A DNA stretch of 51,110 nt from Candidatus Poribacteria bacterium (GCA_003635265.1 PYIZ01000004.1:1-51110), one strand, 5' to 3'; positions 1 through 9,329 are shown, counted from the stretch's first letter. The notes: generated by a model not told the origin, from the sequence alone. Translations and numbers: made by a program.

Positions 1-184
1 CTTGCACGGCCAAACGAAATAACTGCTTGAGATGTTGCAAATCTTCAATCGTTTCAATCGCTGGCTTTAAGGTTTCAGCCTCACTTGGATGAAATCGAAT
101 CTCCAAAACGTCAAGGACATATTCGATGCTCTGTTGTCTTTGTCCTCTTTCGGTGAAGTATTGGACAATAGATGATTCGTACAT
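1..184 (-). CDS. Partial small hypothetical protein, cut by window edge
   Basis: A reading frame opens at an ATG (182-184) with a GGAGG ribosome binding site 5 nt upstream and runs without a stop to base 1, so at least 61 codons lie here and the rest is outside the window. The visible protein begins MYESSIVQYFTERGQRQQ and continues as a charged helical segment containing the phrase VLDVLEIRFHPSEAETLKP. This looks like the short proteins related to the C-terminal part of Rpn/DUF4351-type transposase-nucleases, where a YFxERG start is followed by an LxxRF helix. That assignment is from memory of the family and is weak. It lies 44 nt downstream of the dioxygenase stop, on the same strand. Confidence 0.55.
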   Translation of the reverse strand, partial: MYESSIVQYFTERGQRQQSIEYVLDVLEIRFHPSEAETLKPAIETIEDLQHLKQLFRLAVQ

Positions 185-228
185 GGTTTCCTCCGAGAAC
201 TTGGCATTGTTGCACGGATCATCCCGTT

Positions 229-1059
229 TTAAGCAAAGGGACCTGGGCGATGTTCACCCAACAGCCTCCGCTGGCGTGGTGTCGCTTTCGATAGAATTTC
301 CGGATCAAACTGAAAACTCAGAAAAGGTGGGAATCGTTGCGCGATCCACCGATTCGCGTAATGCACCTGCAGCAGATAGCGAACCTGATCGGTACGATTG
401 GCACCGCCGCGATGCCACACATCACTCCTGAAAACGATCACGTCACCCGCTTGGCAGAGAATTGATTGCTCCTCTGTGTCGTTCCATTTATCCTGATCGC
501 GTTCGGGTCTCACGCCTGCCCGGTGGCTGCCGGGGACGACACGCGTTGGTCCAAGAGCTTCGTATATATCATCCAGATAAAAGTGGGCGGTCATAATCAG
601 TGGCGGGATCTTGACCCGCGGATCAATCGCCACATCGTCAGGCAGCAGGATCGGCTTCCAGTCCGCGTGCATTTTCTGCTCCTCCCGCTTCCCCGTGTTC
701 CACTGAGTCATCTGGATGATGTGGCAGTCTTCGCCTAGAGTGTCTTCGACCAATTCGATAACACCCGGTTTGTCTAGGAAATCGAGATAGAGTGGATCTC
801 GATTAAACGCGTTCTGGATCGTTTTAATCCCGCTGCCCTCCGGATCGATAAAATCCCATCTCGGCGCCGCAACACTTTTGATGTGGTCGGAACATTTGCG
901 CAATTCCTGAACCTGTTCAGGGCTGAGAACCGCGGGAAGAAAAACAAAGCCATCGCGTTCCATCGCCTGCGCTCGTTCTTCTCGACTATCGTAAGCGATC
1001 AATTCGGCGGCCGGCTTTGAGGGCACTTCTGCTGCGGAGGTCTGCTGTGTTGGTTGCAT
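229..1059 (-). CDS. Phytanoyl-CoA dioxygenase (PhyH) family protein
   Basis: This 276-residue protein has the Fe(II)/2-oxoglutarate oxygenase ligand set: HxD at H131/D133 and a distal His at H216, followed by an Arg (R222) that usually binds the 2-oxoglutarate carboxylate. The phrase VVPGSHRAG before the distal His is typical of PhyH proteins. The N-terminal 30 residues are polar and probably disordered. The start is the ATG with GGAAGGAG upstream. It lies 26 nt after a second PhyH gene on the same strand, so the two are probably cotranscribed. Known members hydroxylate fatty acyl-CoAs, ectoine or other small metabolites; the substrate cannot be told from sequence. Confidence 0.88.
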   Translation of the reverse strand: MQPTQQTSAAEVPSKPAAELIAYDSREERAQAMERDGFVFLPAVLSPEQVQELRKCSDHIKSVAAPRWDFIDPEGSGIKTIQNAFNRDPLYLDFLDKPGVIELVEDTLGEDCHIIQMTQWNTGKREEQKMHADWKPILLPDDVAIDPRVKIPPLIMTAHFYLDDIYEALGPTRVVPGSHRAGVRPERDQDKWNDTEEQSILCQAGDVIVFRSDVWHRGGANRTDQVRYLLQVHYANRWIAQRFPPFLSFQFDPEILSKATPRQRRLLGEHRPGPFA

Positions 1060-1085
1060 CGGTCAATGCTCCTTCCTATGGTGTA

Positions 1086-1919
1086 TCAAGATAGTCCGGG
1101 AGGCAAGCCCTCGGTTGTGTTATAACCGCCGCCAGCGGTGATGGGCCAAGATTGACCTCCCTTGAACTCGAAATCATCGCCAAGGCCGCACAACCACTGG
1201 AACAACCGAGCGACGTGGATGGAGTCGTACCACTTTTCAAGCACCGAAACATCTGGCATGAACTTCATCTTCATAAAGTCGGTAGAAGGATCAACCACCC
1301 AATCGCGTTGTGGCGGAACTGTGCGCCAATAGTTGTATTTAAGCAGATTGCGGATGCCGCTGCCGGTGGACGAGGTGGCACGGTGCCAAATACTGTAGTG
1401 CGTGATAAAGATTGATCCCGCTGGTGCCGCTGTTTTTACGCCTACTCGGATGTTGCCGTAATGGCTCATGAATCGGCGTTTAGCGCGGACTAAGTGTGAG
1501 CTCGGCACCAATTCGGTCGGTCCCATCTCTTTCGGTGTGTCTTGGGGGTAGTAAAACACCTGTAAAAATTCGAGTCGTGTTGCATCAATGGCACCACCAT
1601 CACGGTGCCAGCCACAACTCAGAGTCCTAGGGCACTCGACACGGTGGTTGCTCATAATCATCGGCAGCTTGAAGTTCTTTCCCAGCAATGACCGTACCGC
1701 ACCCGCTGCCTGCGGATTTTTGAGAACGCCTTCGACAAACCAATCTTCGGCGAGGATTTCGACCGGTTCTAGGTGGGAATGCTCATCCATAAAGTCCGAG
1801 ACGCGGCGATTAATTTCATCTGACACCACGCCTTCGAGGATGAGAAATCCCTTCTGACAAAATTCGATTACCTGTTGATCAGTTAGCGTCGGTTCGCAAT
1901 CGTATGTTTGATCGATCAT
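1086..1919 (-). CDS. Phytanoyl-CoA dioxygenase (PhyH) family protein
   Basis: The 277-residue product is a second PhyH-type Fe(II)/2-oxoglutarate oxygenase. The metal ligands are visible as H105/D107 (GWHRDGG) and H179 (IWHR), with a likely co-substrate Arg near 190. It has the LVPSSHLVR phrase that matches VVPGSHR in its neighbour, but the two proteins are otherwise diverged, so this is not a recent duplication. It starts at an ATG preceded by AAAGGA. The adjacent FAD oxidoreductase and small hypothetical protein are on the same strand and may form one catabolic or modification unit. The substrate is unknown. Confidence 0.88.
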   Translation of the reverse strand: MIDQTYDCEPTLTDQQVIEFCQKGFLILEGVVSDEINRRVSDFMDEHSHLEPVEILAEDWFVEGVLKNPQAAGAVRSLLGKNFKLPMIMSNHRVECPRTLSCGWHRDGGAIDATRLEFLQVFYYPQDTPKEMGPTELVPSSHLVRAKRRFMSHYGNIRVGVKTAAPAGSIFITHYSIWHRATSSTGSGIRNLLKYNYWRTVPPQRDWVVDPSTDFMKMKFMPDVSVLEKWYDSIHVARLFQWLCGLGDDFEFKGGQSWPITAGGGYNTTEGLPPGLS

Positions 1920-1957
1920 CGGTAGAATCCTTTCGTGGAAGTGCTACAGTTGTAGGT

Positions 1958-2314
1958 TCACTTTTCGAGGATAAATTCGCAGCCAAGTCCGTAGGTTTCG
2001 TTTTCTCCTACCAGCATCAGTGTCATTTCGGGAAACTTGACGACACGCCAACCGTCAAGCATTGCCTCATGCACGGTCTGATAGGGCCAATCGTCAGGCT
2101 CGTCGGGACCGTTGTGCACGCCATCACCATCGACGATTGACATGCCCTCAACCGACGAAGTAACTGATGTGTTCGTAGCTTGAAGGTATAACAGGCGTTG
2201 GGGCTTTGCTGCTGCGTCAATATTTTCTAATGCCTGCTGCAAATCCCCCTCTGTCAGTGTACCCGCACGAAATTTATCCAAGCATTGCTCTAGCTGTTCC
2301 TTCAGTTGACTCAT
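1958..2314 (-). CDS. Hypothetical protein, 118 aa
   Basis: I chose the ATG at 2314 because AGAGG lies 7 nt upstream; the frame stays open 14 codons further, but without a ribosome site. The protein begins MSQLKEQLEQCLDKFRAGT, an amphipathic helix, and has a C-terminal half with PDDWPYQTVHEAMLDGWRV and TLMLVGENETYGLGCEFIL. No motif gives a function. It has no signal peptide or membrane segment. It sits between the PhyH pair and the FAD oxidoreductase with short gaps (38 and 57 nt), so it is probably in the same transcript. Confidence 0.75.
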   Translation of the reverse strand: MSQLKEQLEQCLDKFRAGTLTEGDLQQALENIDAAAKPQRLLYLQATNTSVTSSVEGMSIVDGDGVHNGPDEPDDWPYQTVHEAMLDGWRVVKFPEMTLMLVGENETYGLGCEFILEK

Positions 2315-2371
2315 GTCTAAACCTCTTTCAGTTTGGTAACTTTTTATAATCGGCAACGTTCTGTTCTTTTT

Positions 2372-3526
2372 CTATCCACTTATGAACCGCTCCGGACGAT
2401 ACGGGGCAAGCATTTCAACGCGGGCATCATCAACAATTTCTACCGTTGCTAACTCTCCCACCAAAGGTGCCAATGTGACTCCGCTGTGCATCAAAGCGAT
2501 ATACAGGTTGGGCGCTGCTGCACAAAATCCTATGACCGGCAACTCGTCGATTGGCATTGGACGATAGCCTACTGGCGTTGGAATCGCTCGCGCGCCGGCG
2601 AGAGCTGGTAGGTAGTGGACGGCGCGACTCAACAGGTCATCCGCGTGTTCTTGGGAGTCGTCTTGGTCTACACTTTCCTGTGAGCCTTGACCGATGGCAA
2701 GCGTCCCATCGGCAGATTGTCGCAGGTGAATTTCATGTCGATTTTCGTTGATGGGTGGTAGATGAAGCACTGAAACGTTTTGTAGTATCGGTGGCTGCGG
2801 ATCGGTGCGAACCACCACGCCGGGACTGTGCTGTTGAGGAATGTGAACGCCAGCCGTGGCGGCGAGTTCCGTTACGGCAGTCCCGTTTGCCAATATCACT
2901 ACATCACAACTGATCTCTCCGTTGGAGGTATTGACCGCCTCTATCTTTCCCCGTCCATCGATGCGTAGTTTACTAACTGGGGTGTGGGTATGTACGGCAG
3001 TTCCCGCCTCGCACGCACGTTGTAAACAGGCTTCAATCACTTTGGATGGATCCACCCGACCGTCAATCTCTGAAAAGGAGGCTGTCGTCACAGGACCGGG
3101 GGAAAGACTGGGCTCAAGTTCGCGGAGTTCATCGCTCGAAATAATGCGGATGGGATATCCCCATGCCTGTAATTGCACGATACGTTGACGCAACACCTCG
3201 ACTCGCTCCGGCGTGCTCTCCCACCGGAGTTCACCACCCCAATGGAGGTCGAGATCCATATCCAGCCTACGAGCAAATCGATCCCAGATGTCCATTGACC
3301 GGCGGTTGAAATGGTGATAGCTCACAGGATCCTTGCCGAAGGAATTTAGCCATGCAAAGGAATGTCCCGATGCACCGGCACACGGTTCATCCTGCTCAAG
3401 AACGGTCACGGCAACATCTTTGCGACACGACAGGTGATAGGCTATTGATGCCCCAACAATCCCCGCGCCCACCACGATAACTCTTAACTTTTTCGCGTCA
3501 GAATAATCTCGCTCGATTGTTGCCAT
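2372..3526 (-). CDS. FAD-dependent oxidoreductase, glycine/D-amino acid oxidase (DAO) family
   Basis: This 384-residue protein has the N-terminal dinucleotide-binding Rossmann motif VVGAGIVGASIAYHL at about residues 18-32, the acidic end of the second strand (VLEQD) and the GASGHSFAW segment typical of DAO-family flavoproteins. The C-terminal RPMPIDELPVIGF region matches the conserved flavin-contacting end of the fold. DAO enzymes oxidise secondary or primary amines of amino acids such as glycine, sarcosine, D-amino acids or proline. The substrate is not visible. It is the first gene of the run that continues into the hypothetical protein and the two PhyH genes, and is separated from valS by an octamer array. 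Confidence 0.88.
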   Translation of the reverse strand: MATIERDYSDAKKLRVIVVGAGIVGASIAYHLSCRKDVAVTVLEQDEPCAGASGHSFAWLNSFGKDPVSYHHFNRRSMDIWDRFARRLDMDLDLHWGGELRWESTPERVEVLRQRIVQLQAWGYPIRIISSDELRELEPSLSPGPVTTASFSEIDGRVDPSKVIEACLQRACEAGTAVHTHTPVSKLRIDGRGKIEAVNTSNGEISCDVVILANGTAVTELAATAGVHIPQQHSPGVVVRTDPQPPILQNVSVLHLPPINENRHEIHLRQSADGTLAIGQGSQESVDQDDSQEHADDLLSRAVHYLPALAGARAIPTPVGYRPMPIDELPVIGFCAAAPNLYIALMHSGVTLAPLVGELATVEIVDDARVEMLAPYRPERFISG

Positions 3527-3553
3527 TTCAACCCTTCACAATAACAAAGAAAA

Positions 3554-3644
3554 AAACGGGGAAACAAGGAAACGTGCGTTTTCGCTCACTCGCCTTCACG
3601 CCCTCCTTCTAGTCTCGCTTTCTCGTCGTCTCGTTTTCTCCGTT
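3554..3644. repeat. Intergenic octamer word array after the valS stop
   Basis: The stretch between valS and the FAD oxidoreductase can be cut into 8-bp words. At 3554-3577 three words begin AAAC (AAACGGGG, AAACAAGG, AAACGTGC). At 3613-3644 four words begin TCTC (TCTCGCTT, TCTCGTCG, TCTCGTTT, TCTCCGTT), which read AAACGAGA-like on the other strand, so the two sides are inverse in type. The pyrimidine-rich middle keeps the 8-bp rhythm less exactly. The array ends 2 nt from the valS stop codon. It belongs to a family of such arrays in this window. Confidence 0.7.
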
Positions 3645-3646
3645 TT

Positions 3647-6283
3647 TCAGCCCAACATCTCTAGATTTGTTACTAACTTCTCCTGTTCTGATTCAAGGAC
3701 TGCAAGCCGGGCACGTTTCTGCTCGACAACCGCTTCCGGCGCGCGGTCAAGGAACTGCGGGTTATCCAGCGTTTTCTGGGTGCCGGTGAGTTCTTTGAGG
3801 ACTTTGTCCAACCGCTTCTGCAAACGGTCTTTCTCCTTTTCGATATCAATGATTCCCGCAAGCGGGATATAGATCACGATGTCGCTGATCACTGCTACGG
3901 CGGCGGCGGCAGGCTTCTCGTGATGTTCAGCGATGGAGATCTGCGAGAACCGTGTGAATGCCGGCAGGTATTCTTCTAAGTGTTCGCCGAGAAGTTGAGC
4001 CGTTTCCGGATTCGGGGATTGAATGCGGATTTCGACTTCGCTAGAGGGTGGCACGTTCATCTCACCACGGACGCTGCGGATGCCATCAATAACGTCCATG
4101 ATTGTCTGCATTGCCTCTTCCGCTTTTGCATTCGTCTCGGCTGCTTGTAGTTGGGGCCAAGAGGCGACCATAATGCTATCGCCGTCGTGGGGGAGCCGCT
4201 GCCAAATCTCCTCTGTGATGAACGGCATGATTGGGTGGAGCATTCGCATTGTGCCTTCGAGAATTTCAGAGGCAACCGCCTGCGCGGTGTGCTTCGCTGT
4301 GGGATCATCGGTATAGTAAAGACGCTGCTTGATGAGTTCAACGTACCAATCACAAAACTCGTGCCAGAGGAATTCATAGACCGTGTGCGCAGCGTCACTA
4401 AATCGGAACTCCTCAAGGCAGGTCGTCACCGTTTCCACGGTTGCGTTATAGCGGCTGCGAATCCACTGATCACACAAGATAGGATCCGTCGGCTGCCCGG
4501 TCTGAAAATCGTCGAGATTCATCAGTAGCAAGCGTGAGGCATTCCAGATCTTGTTGGCAAAACGTTTCCCCGCCTCGATTTGGGACTCAGCTAACGCAAT
4601 ATATGGGTTCGGCACCGCGGAGAACACCAGCGCGAATCGGAACGCATCGGCACCATACTCGTGGATAGCAGGCACAGGATCGATCGCGTTACCTTTCGAC
4701 TTGCTCTGTTTCTGACCGTGTTCATCAGCGACGAGTGGATGAAGGTAGACACGGCGAAATGGCACTTCGGCCATACACTGGAGACCGAGCATCGCCATCC
4801 GGACGACCCAGAAGAAGAGGATATCCCACGCGGTCACCAGTACAGAGGTCGGATAGAAAGTTTTGAGGCACTCTGTATCATCGGGCCAACCCATTGTCGA
4901 GAAAGGCCAAAGCCCCGAACTGAACCATGTATCAAGAACCTCCTCATCTTGCCAAATTTTTTCGGAATTGCAGTGAGCGCATTGAGAGGGAGGAGTCACC
5001 GCTACCGTGAGTGCTTCACAAGCGTCGCAGTGCCAGACTGGGAGTTTGTGTCCCCACCAGCGTTGACGAGAAATGGGCCACGGTTCGATATTTTCCATCC
5101 ATTGATAAAATCGTCTCTCCTCACGTTCCGGGAGAAATACAATTTCACCCCGTTTCGTCGCTTCAATGGCACGTTCCGCGAGCGGTTTGACATTCAGATA
5201 CCACTGAGGTGAGATGTACGGTTCAATAATCTGATTACACCGATCATGGTGTCCAACCGAATGGGGATGTGGCACAATCTTAATCAGATAGCCCTGTTCG
5301 CGCAGATCTTCGACTAACACCTCGCGACACTCGAACCGATCCATACCCTGATACTTCGTTCCTGCATTCTCATTCAAACTTCCGTCCGGATTCAATATGT
5401 TGACCTGCTCAAGTTCGTGCCGTTGACCGATTTCGTAGTCGTTTGGATCATGGGCGGGTGTGACTTTCAATGCGCCCGTGCCGAATTCCAGATCAACATA
5501 TTCGTCCGCGATAATCGGAAGTTCACGTCCAAGGATCGGTAGGATTGCTGTCTTACCGATGAGGTGCTGATAGCGCGTATCCTCCGGGTGGACAGCAACT
5601 GCCGTGTCACCGAGCATCGTCTCCGGGCGCGTCGTCGCAATTTCAATGGATTCCTCTGAACCCTTAATGGGATAGTTGATGTGGTAGAAGTTTCCGTCAA
5701 TCTCAACCGGCTCAACCTCAAGGTTGGAGATGACAGTGCGGCAGTGTGGACACCAATTGACCAGATTTGCGTCACGGTAGATTAAGCCTGCATCATAGAG
5801 TTTAACAAATGCGGTACAGACCGCTCTGGATAATCCTTCATCCATTGTGAATCGTTCACGTTCCCAATCGCAGGAACAACCGAGTTGGTATAACTGATCA
5901 CTAATGGTCGCGTGCGTTTCATCCTTCCAATCCCACATCCTCTCAATGAATTTTTCACGACCCAATTCATCACGGCCCGTCCCCCAAGCGGCGAGTTGTC
6001 TCTCCATGATGATTTCGGTGCCGATGCCTGCATGGTCTGTCCCCGGCATCCAGAGCGTATTGTAACCCTGCATCCGCCGCCAACGGATCAATGTGTCTTG
6101 CAATGTATTGTTGAGCGCGTGCCCGATATGTAAACTCCCCGTGATATTCGGGGGCGGAATCACAATCGAGTATGAAGGTTTGTCAGATGTATCAGCAGCA
6201 TGGAAATAATTCTTGTCTCGCCAGAATTTGTACCATTTTTCTTCGATGTCCTGTGGTGCATATGTTTTTGGAATATCAGTCAT
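3647..6283 (-). CDS. valS: Valyl-tRNA synthetase
   Basis: The 878-residue product charges tRNA-Val with valine. Class I signatures are clear: PPPNITGSLHIGHAL with the HIGH box at residues 52-55, and the KMSKS loop as KQSKSKGN. The editing (CP1) domain has the TTRPETMLGDTAVAVHP motif, and the WWGHKLPVWHCDAC stretch with later Cys residues looks like the zinc-binding insertion. The C-terminal coiled coil expected of ValRS is present (DIEKEKDRLQKRLDKVLKEL). Length is normal for the family. The ATG start has GAGG upstream. A HicB-like gene lies 21 nt upstream on the same strand. Confidence 0.98.
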   Translation of the reverse strand: MTDIPKTYAPQDIEEKWYKFWRDKNYFHAADTSDKPSYSIVIPPPNITGSLHIGHALNNTLQDTLIRWRRMQGYNTLWMPGTDHAGIGTEIIMERQLAAWGTGRDELGREKFIERMWDWKDETHATISDQLYQLGCSCDWERERFTMDEGLSRAVCTAFVKLYDAGLIYRDANLVNWCPHCRTVISNLEVEPVEIDGNFYHINYPIKGSEESIEIATTRPETMLGDTAVAVHPEDTRYQHLIGKTAILPILGRELPIIADEYVDLEFGTGALKVTPAHDPNDYEIGQRHELEQVNILNPDGSLNENAGTKYQGMDRFECREVLVEDLREQGYLIKIVPHPHSVGHHDRCNQIIEPYISPQWYLNVKPLAERAIEATKRGEIVFLPEREERRFYQWMENIEPWPISRQRWWGHKLPVWHCDACEALTVAVTPPSQCAHCNSEKIWQDEEVLDTWFSSGLWPFSTMGWPDDTECLKTFYPTSVLVTAWDILFFWVVRMAMLGLQCMAEVPFRRVYLHPLVADEHGQKQSKSKGNAIDPVPAIHEYGADAFRFALVFSAVPNPYIALAESQIEAGKRFANKIWNASRLLLMNLDDFQTGQPTDPILCDQWIRSRYNATVETVTTCLEEFRFSDAAHTVYEFLWHEFCDWYVELIKQRLYYTDDPTAKHTAQAVASEILEGTMRMLHPIMPFITEEIWQRLPHDGDSIMVASWPQLQAAETNAKAEEAMQTIMDVIDGIRSVRGEMNVPPSSEVEIRIQSPNPETAQLLGEHLEEYLPAFTRFSQISIAEHHEKPAAAAVAVISDIVIYIPLAGIIDIEKEKDRLQKRLDKVLKELTGTQKTLDNPQFLDRAPEAVVEQKRARLAVLESEQEKLVTNLEMLG

Positions 6284-6304
6284 AGATTTTTGTCCTCAAC
6301 TTGT

Positions 6305-6634
6305 TTATGTTTGATAAAAGTCGTCTTTAGTAATTGGAAGCGGACGCACCTCTGAATCTAAGGTTACTTTTTTTGTGTGATTACTATACAAAAGCTTCCT
6401 CCACTCCGCCGGGGGAGCGGGCTGAAAAAGATGATCCATCAAATTGTTTTCAATCGCAAAGGTGATTTGCTCGGAAATCGCATCAACAATCATCGCTTCC
6501 GCGTCCGCCTTTGTATCACCATCAGTGACCAAATCCAATTGCAAACAGTGGGCAGTATAACAATCTGTCTGCTTTTCAATAAGCACGTCAAGGTGAAATA
6601 ATTTCCGCTTGAATTTTGGATTTTCAACTTCCAT
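6305..6634 (-). CDS. HicB-like small protein, no HicA partner visible
   Basis: This 109-residue protein has the pattern of the partially degraded RNase H fold of HicB antitoxins: strands around FHLDVLIEKQTDCYTAHCLQLDLVTDGDTKADAEAMI, then a helix. The phrase CLQLDLVTDGDT with a following AxxxI helix is the usual HicB core. The C-terminal 40 residues lack an obvious ribbon-helix-helix or HTH. No HicA-like ORF lies on either side; the next genes are valS (21 nt downstream) and ubiA upstream. It may be an orphan regulator. The start is an ATG with GGGAG 6 nt upstream. Confidence 0.7.
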   Translation of the reverse strand: MEVENPKFKRKLFHLDVLIEKQTDCYTAHCLQLDLVTDGDTKADAEAMIVDAISEQITFAIENNLMDHLFQPAPPAEWRKLLYSNHTKKVTLDSEVRPLPITKDDFYQT

Positions 6635-6703
6635 TGGTTTCTCCCAGTATCGTAGGGGGTTACGGGTCTATTGTAAAATCCACTAAATACAACGCATAAT
6701 ACC

Positions 6704-7624
6704 TCACACTTCCCGCTTTGTCACCTCCAGCAAACCCATCGTCACAAGCAGCAACGGCACAATCACAAGTGCAGAAGCCCACAGAGAGATCTGAACGCCG
6801 ATGAGACAGGGGAAAAACGTGATGGCACCCACCATTGAGCCTTTCAGTGCGCGATAGCCGTTTTTCTCAGTTGGATTCAGGTAAAGGGGCAGACGGGTAA
6901 TACTCGTTGCGAGCAACGCAAAGACCACCCATAGGGTATAGTGCCAACTGATCCCTTCAAGCCAGTGTGGTAATACGGCGACAATAAAAGACAGTATAGT
7001 TGATATAGCAGCGCAGGCGAGAGCTGGCTTGATTCCTAGTTGCAAGGGAGTGGTGGTGATGCCGAGTTTTTCATCCCGTTCGAGATCTTTGAAGGTCGTC
7101 GTGATATGTGTCCCGCAATCATAGAGCGTCGTGGCAGCAAACGCATACCAGACCAAACGCGGTACACCCCCGCTTACAGCAAGCGCACCAAACAAATTGA
7201 GTAGACCGATGCCAAGCGGAAGGCTGATGCTTCCCAATATTCCGCGTTCCTTGAAGAAAGCGTTGTATAAGTGGGAAATCATCACGAGAGCAATCACTAG
7301 GAGCCCCGCTTTGATGTGGAGCGTGAATCCCAAGATGACGCAGATGATGTAGGTGCTGCTTGCGGTGATCAGTACCTGCCGAGGCGTGAGTCGATCTGAT
7401 GGCAGCGGGCGGTCGGGATTCACAAGGGCATCCTGCTCACGGTGGAAGTAGTCGTTCTTCATCATGCCTGCGAAATAGCCTAGCAATGCGACGAGCAACG
7501 TCAGCGCAACCCGCCAATTCCATTCACCCTCTGAGGCGATCAGTGCACCGGGTAGCGTCGCAGCGATCGGAATCGCAAAGAGAGGATAGCGGATTAATTC
7601 AAGATAGGCTTTTAATGTGTTCAT
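6704..7624 (-). CDS. UbiA-family prenyltransferase
   Basis: The 306-residue integral membrane protein has about eight to nine hydrophobic segments and both aspartate-rich prenyl-diphosphate motifs: NDYFHREQD in the first half (residues about 57-65) and DLERDEKLG in the second. UbiA enzymes transfer a polyprenyl group to an aromatic or sugar acceptor, as in quinone, heme O or archaeal-type lipid synthesis. The sequence contains PLQLGIKPALA after the second motif, as in SCO3242/EboC-like UbiA relatives, but I cannot assign an acceptor. No other quinone genes are adjacent, although the window is rich in respiratory genes. Confidence 0.87.
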   Translation of the reverse strand: MNTLKAYLELIRYPLFAIPIAATLPGALIASEGEWNWRVALTLLVALLGYFAGMMKNDYFHREQDALVNPDRPLPSDRLTPRQVLITASSTYIICVILGFTLHIKAGLLVIALVMISHLYNAFFKERGILGSISLPLGIGLLNLFGALAVSGGVPRLVWYAFAATTLYDCGTHITTTFKDLERDEKLGITTTPLQLGIKPALACAAISTILSFIVAVLPHWLEGISWHYTLWVVFALLATSITRLPLYLNPTEKNGYRALKGSMVGAITFFPCLIGVQISLWASALVIVPLLLVTMGLLEVTKREV

Positions 7625-7671
7625 GGTGATTTCTTTTCAAGTAAGACTTGAACGTAATGGCACTCGTGTCT

Positions 7672-8691
7672 TTACCCACCGACCAGAACGCTTTTCACAC
7701 CGCGTTGCTGCCGGGCATTTTCAAATCCTGCAACTACTCCCTCAATCGGAAACCGATCCGTCAGCAACGGCTTGAGGTTAATCTCGTCGTTGATAAGTAG
7801 TTGGCGGGATTCAGTCAAACTCCAGCGCGAGAATGCCCACGACGCCATCAGCTTGTGTCCCATGTAATGAAAATGCTCAAGGTTAATCCGCAGCTCCTGT
7901 CCGCCCGGTGCCAATCCGAAGAAATTCACACAACCACCGCGCCGCACAATCTTGAAGGCGAGATCAATCGCACGCTGATCGTTGACCGTCGCAGAGATGA
8001 CGGTATCCACACCGCCGCTGGTCTGCTCAATGAGCGTTTCTACCTGCTCCTCCGTAATATCGAATGTGGCGTCTGCGCCAACTTCATCTGCTGTGCTCCG
8101 CCGATGTGCGAGCGGTTCAAGAACGAATGTCTGCAATCCTGCTTTTCTGGTCAGTTGGGCAAACATCAAACCGATGGGACCCGCGCCAAGGATAGCCACG
8201 CTTTTATCGAAAATTGTTTCACGCATAGCATTGATGCAACAGCCCAACGGTTCTAGAAAAATGAGTTCTTCTGGCGGGATTGTATCTGGTACGGAGATGA
8301 GTTTACCCGTGTCAATGCCATGTTTCGGCATCCGGAGGTATTCGGCATATCCGCCGTCGATGTCGTGTCCAATTCCCTCGATGTTTGAGCAATACTTGTC
8401 TAGGTCCGCCCGGCAGTACTCACAGTTTCCACAGGAGAGCATTGGATTCGCCGTCACCTTCTCACCAACTTTTACATCGGGGTGTCGGCTTTCAACGACA
8501 ACCCCGGCAAGTTCGTGTCCCATCACAACAGGTGGCGAGTAGTCGGTAATATCCCCGTTGAGCGCTGCCAAGTCGGATGCACAGATACCGCACAGCTCGA
8601 CTTTGATTAAGACATCACCTGAATCGAGGGTAGGAATCGGCTTATCCTGTACGCTTAATTTCCTAGTTTCTTCAAAAACGGCAGCTTTCAT
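7672..8691 (-). CDS. Zinc-dependent alcohol/polyol dehydrogenase (MDR family)
   Basis: The 339-residue product shows the medium-chain dehydrogenase layout: catalytic zinc ligands in CGICASD and GHELAGVV near residues 34-65, the structural zinc loop CGNCEYCRADLDKYC at about 92-106, and a Rossmann motif AILGAGPIGLMFAQL near 166-180. It most resembles the sorbitol/threonine/galactitol dehydrogenase branch; the exact polyol is unknown. Its ATG overlaps the stop of the upstream membrane protein (ATGA), and GGAGG precedes it, indicating translational coupling. Confidence 0.9.
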   Translation of the reverse strand: MKAAVFEETRKLSVQDKPIPTLDSGDVLIKVELCGICASDLAALNGDITDYSPPVVMGHELAGVVVESRHPDVKVGEKVTANPMLSCGNCEYCRADLDKYCSNIEGIGHDIDGGYAEYLRMPKHGIDTGKLISVPDTIPPEELIFLEPLGCCINAMRETIFDKSVAILGAGPIGLMFAQLTRKAGLQTFVLEPLAHRRSTADEVGADATFDITEEQVETLIEQTSGGVDTVISATVNDQRAIDLAFKIVRRGGCVNFFGLAPGGQELRINLEHFHYMGHKLMASWAFSRWSLTESRQLLINDEINLKPLLTDRFPIEGVVAGFENARQQRGVKSVLVGG

Positions 8692-9329
8692 GACGTGCCT
8701 CCATTGTTCCGCACGAAGCGAAGTTGTTCAAGCAATTGACCACCAACCCTCACAACAGAGGCAGCAATATCGTCAGGAACTTCTGTGCCATGAACCGCGC
8801 GGTTGCAAACGTATGTGATTTCTTTCAACGGCCCAAGCCAAGTAGAGGGTAAAATTTCTCGAGAAACAAGTTCTTGGGCGATCCCTGTAACCCCTAACGG
8901 ACGGGAACCGATATCTGTCTGATTATTGTAAGCGATGCGTCTGAGTTCCTGCTCAAGTTCCATCCGCAATTTTGCCAATGCCAATGAGTTGTCTGAACCA
9001 ACTAGCTGCCCTAAACTTAAATCCCACGGTTCTTCGGCCTTTTCTCCATCAACAAGGGACGGATCAGGTGCTGTAAATTCTCCGGAAAGACTCTGGCTCA
9101 CACTAATCTCATTAAAGGAGATACGAAAAGAAGAAGGTGACGGTCTATTTTCTACAGATTGTTGAAATGCTGTCAACGCAGCAACTGTAGTCATCCCTGC
9201 AATAAGCATCAATACCTGATCGATTTCGGATACTATTCCATCTTGTGCGGCTAAGAAAAGCAAACCACCTGTAAGTAGGGCGAGAAAACCACCAACTACT
9301 AGACTATATACTGTTCTATTCTTCTGCAT
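8688..9329 (-). CDS. Membrane protein with C-terminal DUF4145/HEPN-like helices
   Basis: The 213-residue protein starts with two membrane segments (about residues 8-28 and 38-55), followed by a polar stretch and a helical C-terminal domain. The last 90 residues contain LRMELEQELRRIAYN and a VCNRAVHGTEV phrase. N-x-A-V-H-G in such a helix is typical of DUF4145 and related HEPN-like domains, where Arg and His can form an RNase-like site, but activity is not implied. The start has AAGGAGGAGAAA immediately upstream. It overlaps the dehydrogenase by 4 nt and the preceding small membrane gene by 14 nt, so three genes are likely coupled. Confidence 0.75.
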   Translation of the reverse strand: MQKNRTVYSLVVGGFLALLTGGLLFLAAQDGIVSEIDQVLMLIAGMTTVAALTAFQQSVENRPSPSSFRISFNEISVSQSLSGEFTAPDPSLVDGEKAEEPWDLSLGQLVGSDNSLALAKLRMELEQELRRIAYNNQTDIGSRPLGVTGIAQELVSREILPSTWLGPLKEITYVCNRAVHGTEVPDDIAASVVRVGGQLLEQLRFVRNNGGTS

